Below are positions 5,122 to 10,269 of a stretch of DNA of 10,269 nucleotides, piece by piece. Positions within the stretch are counted from its first letter, which is position 1. Each line of letters begins with the position of its first letter. The notes beneath the pieces are model-generated. The model was not told where the DNA came from. It saw only the letters and a list, made by a program, of their open reading frames with translations, and did no database searches. The position numbers were made by a program, and so were the translations under genes. The stretch is from Lentisphaerota bacterium (GTDB taxonomy: Bacteria > Verrucomicrobiota > Lentisphaeria > Oligosphaerales > Oligosphaeraceae), in contig JAAZIY010000067.1 of assembly GCA_012800625.1 (NCBI GenBank), positions 1-10,269 on the forward strand, given 5' to 3'.

Positions 5122-6324
5122 TTAGAGCAGCGAGCCGCGTTGCTCGAACAGTTTCCTGATGGCTGCCGCACAAAGCTGCGCGCCTTCAAGATGGTACATG
5201 TTATGGTGCATGATTTGCGCCGTGCGCGTGCAGAGCTGATCGGCATTGGCGCCGCTGTGCAGAACATATTCGTCCGGTTTCAGATTGAAAAGCAGGTGCT
5301 TGTATACCGGGCCGTAGGTCTGGCCGACGGGCATGCCCTCGGCGCCCAGGGCCTCGGTGATTTTAGCCAGCGGGATATTCGACCATTCCTTGCCGTCAAA
5401 AATTATTCCCAAAGCGTAGAAGCCCTGCGGGTCGGCCAATTTGCCGCGGGCTTGCAGGCGCACACCAGGCAGGCCTTCAAGCTCGGCGGCAAAGGCGTCT
5501 CTGAAGGCATTGTAGGTTTTTATCAGCTTTGGCAGCTCTTCAAGTTGGTCTTGCAAGATGAGCGCCTGCATGGCATTGCCGCGGTAGTTGTGACAGCGCA
5601 GCCCCACTGGCGGCGGGGTGCCGGCCTGACCTTGCTTGTCGTAGCGAGAGTATCCGATGTGCTTGCAACGATAGAGCAGCTCGGCCAGCTTGCTGTCATT
5701 GGTCAGGCAGATGCCGCTTTCGCCGGCGGCCAAAGTCTTGGACTGTTGGAAGCTGAAGCTGCTGATTTCGCCCCAACTGCCCACGCCGCGCCCGTCCCAA
5801 AAACCGCCTTGCATATGAGCGCAGTCTTCAATCACTGCAATGCCGTGTTTTTTGGCGATGGCGATGATGCTGTGCAAATCGGCAGTGCTGCCGTAAAGAT
5901 GCACTGGGATCACAGCCTTGGTGCGCGGGGTGATGGCGGCCTCGAAAGCTTTGGGGCAGAGGCAGAGCGTGTCTCCTTCAATGTCGGCAAACACGGGTAT
6001 GGCTCCCACATAGCGCACCGACATGGCAGTGGCGATCCAGGTCAGCGAGGGGACGATGACTTCGTCTCCTTCGCCAATGCCCAGGGCCTCCAAGGCGCAT
6101 TCCAGGGTCACCGTGCCGTTGGCCATAAAGACGCCGAACTTGGCGCCATGATAGGCCGCATAGGCGCTCTCGAACTCCTGTTCGGCGGGGCTGTTGAAGC
6201 TCCACTGGCGGCTCATATAGAGCTGGGTCAGCTTGTCAGCGGTTTTTTGACTGGTGGGCGGCCAAGTCAGGGTGGGGTATTTCTCAATTAGGCGCTCTCC
6301 GCCATGAATGGCAAGTTTCTGCAT
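5122..6324 (-). CDS. DegT/DnrJ/EryC1/StrS-family PLP aminotransferase
   Basis: A 400-aa fold-type I PLP enzyme of the sugar/cyclitol aminotransferase family, which is usually 370-430 aa. Visible landmarks are the ANGTVTLECAL phosphate-binding region, the VPSLTWIATA segment, Asp167 in EDCAHMQGG for the pyridine nitrogen, and Lys196 in FSFQQSKTLAAGESG as the Schiff-base lysine. RCHNYRGNAMQA follows as in active members. The family transfers an amino group from Glu or Gln to a keto-sugar or keto-cyclitol. The sequence resembles the scyllo-inosose aminotransferase branch as much as the nucleotide-sugar branch, and I cannot tell them apart by eye. No sugar-nucleotide or lipopolysaccharide genes are nearby. 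AAGGAG lies 9 nt before the ATG. It is the first gene of an operon with the ceramidase-like gene and is divergent from an AraC-type regulator, which suggests inducible use or modification of one compound. Confidence 0.9.
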   Translation of the reverse strand: MQKLAIHGGERLIEKYPTLTWPPTSQKTADKLTQLYMSRQWSFNSPAEQEFESAYAAYHGAKFGVFMANGTVTLECALEALGIGEGDEVIVPSLTWIATAMSVRYVGAIPVFADIEGDTLCLCPKAFEAAITPRTKAVIPVHLYGSTADLHSIIAIAKKHGIAVIEDCAHMQGGFWDGRGVGSWGEISSFSFQQSKTLAAGESGICLTNDSKLAELLYRCKHIGYSRYDKQGQAGTPPPVGLRCHNYRGNAMQALILQDQLEELPKLIKTYNAFRDAFAAELEGLPGVRLQARGKLADPQGFYALGIIFDGKEWSNIPLAKITEALGAEGMPVGQTYGPVYKHLLFNLKPDEYVLHSGANADQLCTRTAQIMHHNMYHLEGAQLCAAAIRKLFEQRGSLL

Positions 6325-6401
6325 TGCTAGGCTCTCCTTTTTTTGTGATGCCGGGTTTGTTTGCCGGACTAGGCTTTTGCCATGATTCCGCGCACTGTCA
6401 A

Positions 6402-6430
6402 ACTATAGCTTGAAAAATATCCTAAAACAA
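6402..6430 (-). promoter_or_regulatory. Predicted promoter of the aminotransferase-hydrolase operon
   Basis: On the minus strand, TTGTTT (6425-6430), a 17-bp spacer, and TATAGT (6402-6407). The start site would be near 6395, giving a leader of about 70 nt that ends in AAGGAG before the ATG. The leader holds a direct repeat of TGCCGG, 13 bp apart, between about 6348 and 6367. The weak -35 fits a promoter that needs an activator such as the divergent AraC protein. Confidence 0.5.
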
Positions 6431-6437
6431 GTATGTT
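6410..6437 (+). promoter_or_regulatory. Predicted promoter of the AraC-type gene
   Basis: On the plus strand, TTGAAA (6410-6415), a 16-bp spacer, and TATGTT (6432-6437). Transcription would begin near 6444, about 47 nt before the ATG. It overlaps the minus-strand promoter almost completely, so the two polymerases could not be bound at once. GATA-G-TATC at about 6459-6467 is a small palindrome that could be an operator. Confidence 0.4.
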
Positions 6438-6491
6438 AAGGCGAGACAATATTGATTGATAGTATCATTTTTTTGATAAAAAGGATTGTTT

Positions 6492-7313
6492 ATGTTCAAT
6501 CCGCAGGAGCGACAGCTTTTGTATCCGGGGCAGCGCTTGCGCGTCTTTGCCAGTTGTTTTCCAGACAACGCGGAGTCGCTAGTTGTCCGCCGCCATGAGG
6601 CTCCGCCCCTGGATTGTCACAATTACCGCGAGCTGACCCTGATTCTCTCCGGCAGCGCGGAATTGCGCTTGCTTGACAAGGTCTATGCGGCTGATGCAGG
6701 CAGTGTTTTTCTGTTTGATTCCCACGAGGAGCATGACTGCGGATATTCGCCTGGCGCGCCGCCGGGGCGGCATCTTTGGATTTATCCTCTGCCAGACGCT
6801 TTTTCCTGCGGCATAGTTGAAGTCGGCAATGAGGGTTGGAGCAACTCGCTGCGGCAGTTGCAACGCGCCCCGGCTTTGATGGTTTATCTCAACTCCGCCT
6901 GGTTGCAGTGCAAGCAAAGCCCCAGTTTTGCCAATCAGGAGAGGCTGTTACGCGTGCTCGAGCTGCTTTTCACCGAGGCCGCGATTTTATTGGAGGGGCA
7001 GGCCAGCGAGTCGCCATCCCAGGACAGTCGCCGGCAGGCCATGGAGGCAGTGCAACAGCATATCAACGCCAGTTTGGGGGCAGGGGACAGCATCGAGAGC
7101 CTGGCTCGCCTGGTTGGCTACAGCCGCGTGCACTTTCAGCGCTTGTTTCAGCAATATGCGGGTTGCCCTGTGGGGGAATACATCAACCGGGTCAGGCTCT
7201 CGGCTCTGCGACAACTGGAAAACAGCGGGCTTTTGCAGAAAGAGATTGCCGCCAAGCTGGGTTTTTCCGGCGCCGCCAGCCTGGCACACTGGCGTAAACG
7301 GCAGCAACGCTAG
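6492..7313 (+). CDS. AraC-family transcriptional regulator with N-terminal cupin sensor
   Basis: A 273-aa DNA-binding protein. The N-terminal half has a cupin-like ligand pocket: CHNYRELTLILSGSAEL from Cys42, then AGSVFLFDSHEEHDCG. The C-terminal part has two helix-turn-helix units: about 199-224 (DSIESLARLVGYSRVHFQRLF) and 247-273 (LLQKEIAAKLGFSGAASLAHW). The protein ends right after the second recognition helix and lacks the usual G-x-S-P-x-x-Y-R tail, so the second unit is short. ATG at 6492 is preferred over an upstream TTG because AAGGA lies 6 nt before it. It is divergent from the aminotransferase operon with 167 bp between, the classic arrangement for a regulator that senses a pathway compound and activates its neighbours and often itself. 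The ligand is unknown. Confidence 0.92.
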   Translation: MFNPQERQLLYPGQRLRVFASCFPDNAESLVVRRHEAPPLDCHNYRELTLILSGSAELRLLDKVYAADAGSVFLFDSHEEHDCGYSPGAPPGRHLWIYPLPDAFSCGIVEVGNEGWSNSLRQLQRAPALMVYLNSAWLQCKQSPSFANQERLLRVLELLFTEAAILLEGQASESPSQDSRRQAMEAVQQHINASLGAGDSIESLARLVGYSRVHFQRLFQQYAGCPVGEYINRVRLSALRQLENSGLLQKEIAAKLGFSGAASLAHWRKRQQR

Positions 7314-7471
7314 GCTTGCTTGGTCACGAAGACAGGCTGAGGCACAGCAAGTTTTGAAGCCAGGGCGCTAGCGCGAGAATGCCCATATGCTGCGAGGACA
7401 AAAAACGGAGAAAATCTAGCCTGGCTCCGCTGTGCCCGGATTCCGGAATGAAAAATCTGAGCTAATGAACG

Positions 7472-7510
7472 CAGTCTGGCGAAAGTTTGCTTTCGCCAGA
7501 CTGTATATTT
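7472..7510 (+). terminator. Intrinsic terminator downstream of the AraC gene
   Basis: A perfect 14-bp stem, CAGTCTGGCGAAAG (7472-7485) with CTTTCGCCAGACTG (7490-7503), and a TTTG loop, followed by TATATTTT. It is 158 nt beyond the regulator's stop codon and just upstream of the tRNA promoter, so it separates the two units. The stretch 7314-7471 before it contains no gene I can support. Confidence 0.8.
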
Positions 7511-7521
7511 TCCGTTTTGGG

Positions 7522-7550
7522 TTGCAAAACTGCCACTGCAAACATATATT
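7522..7550 (+). promoter_or_regulatory. Predicted tRNA-Leu promoter
   Basis: TTGCAA (7522-7527), a 17-bp spacer, and TATATT (7545-7550), with initiation expected near 7557 and the mature tRNA beginning at 7580. The spacing is optimal for a sigma-70-type promoter, and it lies right after the terminator above. Confidence 0.6.
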
Positions 7551-7579
7551 AAGCTTCGTTACTTGGAAACATTTTAATT

Positions 7580-7666
<87 letters not shown>

Positions 7667-7673
7667 TTGAGCC

Positions 7674-7708
7674 AAAGACCTTGACTGCGCGCAGCCAAGG
7701 TCTTTTTT
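7674..7708 (+). terminator. Intrinsic terminator of tRNA-Leu
   Basis: AAAGACCTTG (7674-7683) pairs with CAAGGTCTTT (7696-7705), with an inner CTG/CAG stem, and the 3' arm runs directly into a T-tract ending at 7708. It starts 8 nt after the tRNA CCA end. Confidence 0.88.
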
Positions 7709-7797
7709 CATGCCTGCCTCGGTGCCGGCATTTGTTTTTTCCTGGCAGGGGCTATATTTATAGGCATACTTTACAAACTGTCGACCAGGCTCGAAAT

Positions 7798-8187
7798 ATG
7801 CGAAAACATTATTTCACCTTGATGGAGGTCATGATTGCGGCCACCATTCTGGCCATGTCGGTGGTGGCCAGCCTTGGCATCGTGGGCGCGGCGCGCTCCG
7901 GTTTGCTGCGTGCCGAAAAGCGCTGGGCGCGCCAGCATATCCTCGGACAGGTGGCGGAATGCTATCTTTTAGCCGGGCCGGGCGCCATCATGCCCGAAGG
8001 CGTGCTGCCGCAGGGCTTCTCCAGTGTCTGCCATCTTTACGCGGTTGACGACTTGCCCGAGGAGGCCCAGGAGAGCATACGGGGCTGGCTGCTGGGCGAG
8101 TTCCATATCGAGGTCTTTGACGTCTCCGGCAAGCTCATGGAAGAGCTGCGCGTGCGCAAGATGATCAAGGAGGACGACTTGCAATGA
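7798..8187 (+). CDS. gspI: Type II secretion minor pseudopilin, GspI-like
   Basis: A 129-aa prepilin. The basic leader MRKHY is followed by FTLMEVMIAATILAMSVVASLGIVGAA, the class III signal and hydrophobic helix, with Glu at +5 of the mature protein. Cleavage would be between Tyr and Phe; the usual Gly at -1 is absent. GspI is a small minor pseudopilin at the pseudopilus tip and is inserted in the inner membrane before assembly. Identity as GspI rests on size, the LMEVMIA start and the gene order before gspJ and gspK; the body is poorly conserved. The frame is open upstream to a TTG at 7681, inside the tRNA terminator, so the ATG at 7798 is the sensible start, although no strong ribosome binding site precedes it. 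The stop overlaps the next start as ATGA, so the genes are cotranslated. Confidence 0.82.
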   Translation: MRKHYFTLMEVMIAATILAMSVVASLGIVGAARSGLLRAEKRWARQHILGQVAECYLLAGPGAIMPEGVLPQGFSSVCHLYAVDDLPEEAQESIRGWLLGEFHIEVFDVSGKLMEELRVRKMIKEDDLQ

Positions 8188-8858
8188 AAGCGCGCAAAAG
8201 ATATTTTACCCTGCTGGAGATCATTGTCGCGCTTAGCATCTTCTTGCTGGTGGCTCTGACGCTCTATGCTTATTCGCGGGAGACCAGCAATAGCTGGCGG
8301 CGTATCATGGCCGAACGACAGCGCTTCAATGAGTTGCTGGGCCTGGACCGCAGCCTGCGCGCAATGCTCGAACACATGGTACCCTTTACCTGGCCGGACC
8401 CGGACGGGGTGAAAACGCCATTTCTTATCGCCGAACGCGATCGCCTGCGCTGCGCATACCTGCATGGCCTGAACGACGAAATCGAGGGAAGCCTGCGCTT
8501 CGCGGAAATATTGCTGCAGGACAGCAAGCTCTACATGGTCTACAGCGACAGGCCATTTTTGCACTGGGACGAGGTGGGGGAACGTAAAAAAGTCTCGCTG
8601 CTGGCCGAAAATGTGGAGTCGCTGCAGTTCCTCTATGCCGACTGGGAGGCCGATGAGAGCCTGGACTGGCGGGAGCGCATTATGTGGCTGGACCATTGGG
8701 AAACCGAGGACTCCGAACGCAAAGACCTGCCACTGGCCGTGAAAGTCACGGTTAATTGGCAAGACGGGCGAACCGAGACCTGGCTGCGGCGCAGCATGGG
8801 AAGCAGCTTCCGGGAAAGATACGGCAAGTGGGACCCGCTGCCCGAGGATAAAAGATGA
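8184..8858 (+). CDS. gspJ: Type II secretion minor pseudopilin, GspJ-like
   Basis: A 224-aa prepilin with the leader MKARKRY, then FTLLEIIVALSIFLLVALTLYAY, with Glu at +5 and again Tyr in place of Gly at -1. The C-terminal part has the GspJ pattern: a strand with VESLQFLYADW, a charged loop, then LPLAVKVTVNW from Leu182. Length is within the usual 190-240 aa. GspJ joins GspI and GspK in the tip complex of the type II secretion pseudopilus. AGGAGG lies 10 nt before the ATG inside gspI, and the gene overlaps its neighbours by ATGA on both sides. Signal type is certain; assignment as GspJ is good because of the conserved C-terminal strand and its place in the operon. Confidence 0.85.
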   Translation: MKARKRYFTLLEIIVALSIFLLVALTLYAYSRETSNSWRRIMAERQRFNELLGLDRSLRAMLEHMVPFTWPDPDGVKTPFLIAERDRLRCAYLHGLNDEIEGSLRFAEILLQDSKLYMVYSDRPFLHWDEVGERKKVSLLAENVESLQFLYADWEADESLDWRERIMWLDHWETEDSERKDLPLAVKVTVNWQDGRTETWLRRSMGSSFRERYGKWDPLPEDKR

Positions 8859-9874
8859 AAAATCCGGGGAATATGAAACAAGCCAATGTCACAGAATCGG
8901 AGTCCGGCGTGGCTCTGATTATGGTGCTAGGCGTGCTGGCGGTCTGCATGCTGCTTATCTCGCACCTCATGATGGTCTCCGAGCTGGTCTCGAAAGAGGC
9001 CCTAGTACTGACGCGTAAACAGCGTCTGCGCTACCAGGCCGAGTCGGGCGCCGACCTGAGCTACTGGATGCATCTCTGCGACCGGCGCCTGTTCAGCAAC
9101 CGGCGCCTGGGGCAAAGCCAGGATGACGAGATGAGGCAGGCGCTGGACTTCAGCCCCTGGATGCTAGACCGCCGACCGCATAACCTGGACAATGGCCTGG
9201 TACAGACATTTTTATCCTCCGCAGAGGAAGGCTTTAAAGTAAGCCAGCCAGACAAGCTGCGTGACAACATCAGCGATGATGAGCTGGACCTGCTTGACGA
9301 GGTGAACGTGTTCCTCGATGTCCTGGGAGACTATATAGACAGCGACGACCTGCATAAGCTTAACGGCATGGAAGCTGAACATTATGCCGCCGAAGGATTC
9401 CCAACCCTGCCAAGAAACGGCGAGATGGAGTTCAAGGCGGAACTCTGTTGGTTGCCAGGATGGAGAAATGCCATACCCGGAGAAATCGCCGTGCTGCCGC
9501 CGCCGGGCCTGAGCTACCCAAGCCAGGTCAGAAATGCAAAACCATCGTTCTTCTCGGCCAGTGACGCCAATATAGCCAGAGTCCTGGGGCTTGACGAGGT
9601 GGATATGGAGGAGGTGCGCCAGGCCAGGGAGCTTTGGGAAAGCGAAGGCGTGGACCTGTCCGAAAGCCTCTCCACCGAACTGTGGAGCAGGGTGCAGGGC
9701 AGCTTCGATTTCACCGAAAACAACCTGGCGCAAATATATGCTGTGGCCTATGAGCCGGACCGCTCCGTGCACACAGTGTACAAGATCATCCGCGAGGCGA
9801 ATATGTCCAGGGCCTCCTGTTATAGCGACCGCAGACAGGAAACCCTGGCTATTTGGGAACGGATAATCGAGTAG
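8855..9874 (+). CDS. gspK: Type II secretion minor pseudopilin, GspK-like
   Basis: A 339-aa protein. The charged N-terminal stretch ends in SESG, then VALIMVLGVLAVCMLLISHLMM forms the hydrophobic helix. Unlike the other two, it has Gly at -1 and no Glu at +5, as is typical for GspK. The large periplasmic part has the GspK signature LGDYIDSDD (Asp159, Asp162, Asp164 and Asp165, likely calcium-binding) followed by an NGMEAEHY segment and LCWLPGW. GspK is the bulky cap of the pseudopilus. The start at 8855 overlaps gspJ by ATGA. A second in-frame ATG at 8873, after GGGGA, is an alternative that would shorten the protein by 6 residues without touching the signal. No other gsp gene (D, E, F, G, L, M) is in the window, so this tip operon must serve a machine encoded elsewhere. 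Confidence 0.85.
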   Translation: MKNPGNMKQANVTESESGVALIMVLGVLAVCMLLISHLMMVSELVSKEALVLTRKQRLRYQAESGADLSYWMHLCDRRLFSNRRLGQSQDDEMRQALDFSPWMLDRRPHNLDNGLVQTFLSSAEEGFKVSQPDKLRDNISDDELDLLDEVNVFLDVLGDYIDSDDLHKLNGMEAEHYAAEGFPTLPRNGEMEFKAELCWLPGWRNAIPGEIAVLPPPGLSYPSQVRNAKPSFFSASDANIARVLGLDEVDMEEVRQARELWESEGVDLSESLSTELWSRVQGSFDFTENNLAQIYAVAYEPDRSVHTVYKIIREANMSRASCYSDRRQETLAIWERIIE

Positions 9875-9888
9875 AACCGCTGCTAGGG

Positions 9889-9954
9889 ACACCAAGACAC
9901 ACCCTGTCCAAAAAGCCTTTGAACCACAAAAAACACAAAAGGCACAAAAAAAAA
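9889..9954 (+). repeat. 10-bp repeat copy 4 plus CACAAAA-type A-rich repeat
   Basis: ACACCAAGAC and ACACCCTGTC (9889-9908) begin 14 nt after the gspK stop, in the same sense as the transcript. They are followed by a second family, ACCACAAAA-AACACAAAA-GGCACAAAA (about 9922-9950). GGACA (9887-9891) and TGTCC (9905-9909) form a 5-bp stem, too weak and without a U-tract, so this is not a convincing terminator. Confidence 0.6.
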
Positions 9955-10095
9955 TAAAAGGAAGCTGATTAAGCAGATAAACTGCAATTGCAAGATTTCG
10001 AACAACCTGTTTTTATCTCAACAAAACAGAAAAACTCGATGAAATAGCATGAAAAACGCAAATTTCCTGCTGAAATTTCAATTTTTTCTTGAGAA
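9955..10095. other. AT-rich non-coding stretch with an AAATTTC palindrome
   Basis: This stretch is much richer in A and T than the coding regions. No open frame with gene character is visible. It contains AAATTTC (10060-10066) and GAAATTT (10072-10078) around CTGCT, then a run of six T at 10082-10087. This could be a weak terminator for a long gspK transcript, but the stem has few G-C pairs. Confidence 0.35.
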
Positions 10096-10105
10096 TCTGT
10101 CACAT

Positions 10106-10125
10106 GGTGCCCCAAAGGGGCAACC
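10106..10125. repeat. Hairpin 1 of the right-end cluster
   Basis: TGCCCC (10108-10113) pairs with GGGGCA (10117-10122) around AAA. With one bulged A, two more G-C pairs extend the stem outward. It is the first of three consecutive hairpins within about 110 nt. Confidence 0.6.
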
Positions 10126-10133
10126 TAATATAG

Positions 10134-10176
10134 CCCAGGGTAAGCGAGGCTCCGCAGGAGCCGAGCTTACCCTGGG
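10134..10176. repeat. Hairpin 2: 43-nt two-part palindrome
   Basis: CCCAGGGTAAGC (10134-10145) pairs perfectly with GCTTACCCTGGG (10165-10176). Inside are GA on each side (10146-10147 and 10163-10164), then GGCTCC (10148-10153) pairing with GGAGCC (10157-10162) around GCA. The symmetrical GA/GA internal loop can form sheared tandem G-A pairs, so the structure would be nearly continuous. TAAAAG follows rather than a T-tract, so it is not an ordinary terminator. Confidence 0.75.
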
Positions 10177-10195
10177 TAAAAGCCCCCCCCGAATC

Positions 10196-10217
10196 CGGCG
10201 CCCTGTAGGGGCGCCAC
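10196..10217. repeat. Dispersed hairpin repeat, right copy
   Basis: Identical to positions 1-22: GGCGCCC (10197-10203), TGTAG, GGGCGCC (10209-10215). It follows a run of eight C. About 37 nt further on, GCCT-AAA-GGC (10255-10264) is the inverted relative of the motif at 25-37, so a larger composite element probably continues past the window edge. Confidence 0.75.
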
Positions 10218-10269
10218 AAACCCGGTGAATGGCAGGGAGCGGGAACGGGGAGCAGCCTAAAGGCTGTAC

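Noticed and set aside
5140..6291. Plus-strand open frame of 383 codons antisense to the aminotransferase
   Set aside because: Fully opposite a gene with intact PLP motifs; no own ribosome binding site or recognisable domain.
7320..7352. Possible fifth CACNAAG repeat downstream of the AraC gene
   Set aside because: Only TCACGAAGAC matches one unit; the rest does not keep the 10-bp period, so it may be chance.
7365..7374. GCGCTAGCGC palindrome
   Set aside because: Ten bases only, isolated, and without relation to a promoter or terminator.
7681..7797. Upstream TTG extension of gspI
   Set aside because: It would start inside the tRNA terminator and put about 39 residues before the prepilin leader, which should be short and basic.

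Overview
The window looks like chromosomal DNA of an anaerobic, didermal bacterium of the PVC group, most probably Lentisphaerota (Victivallis-like). The evidence is an oxygen-sensitive class III ribonucleotide reductase, type II secretion pseudopilins whose cleavage site reads Tyr-Phe-Thr-Leu rather than Gly-Phe-Thr-Leu, a DegT-type aminotransferase beside a neutral-ceramidase-fold protein with a divergent AraC regulator, good Shine-Dalgarno sites, and intergenic spaces full of short hairpin and CACCAAG-type repeats. The taxonomic call is inference from gene content.

Layout. Positions 1-122 hold the end of an intergenic repeat zone (a 7-bp-stem hairpin and a CTTAGTGTGT tandem). Positions 123-3258 (minus) are a two-gene operon: nrdD, 908 aa with a glycyl radical and a zinc ribbon, translationally coupled to a small CxxC redoxin. 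Its control region (3259-3693) carries two NrdR boxes exactly 31 bp apart, a promoter whose -10 lies inside one box, and a perfect 12-bp hairpin with a T-tract on the opposite strand. Positions 3694-6324 (minus) are a second two-gene operon: a sugar/cyclitol-type aminotransferase followed by a neutral-ceramidase-like metal hydrolase. A divergent AraC regulator (6492-7313, plus) shares a compact overlapping promoter region with it. Positions 7472-7708 hold a terminator, a clear promoter, tRNA-Leu(GAG) with encoded CCA, and a second terminator. Positions 7798-9874 (plus) are three ATGA-overlapping genes in gspI-gspJ-gspK order, encoding the minor pseudopilins that form the tip of a type II secretion pseudopilus. 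Positions 9875-10269 are non-coding: CACCAAG/CACAAAA repeats, an AT-rich stretch, then three hairpins in a row, the last identical to the one at position 1.

How the parts work together. NrdD makes dNTPs anaerobically, and the coupled redoxin is the probable electron donor. NrdR would repress the pair when (d)ATP is abundant. The aminotransferase and hydrolase pair probably handles an amino-sugar or amino-cyclitol-like compound under AraC control; the substrate is unknown. GspI-J-K would cap a pseudopilus whose other components are encoded elsewhere. I see no CRISPR array, transposase, integrase or phage gene. The least explained material is intergenic: the strand-consistent 10-bp repeats after stop codons, and the hairpin family that brackets the window.
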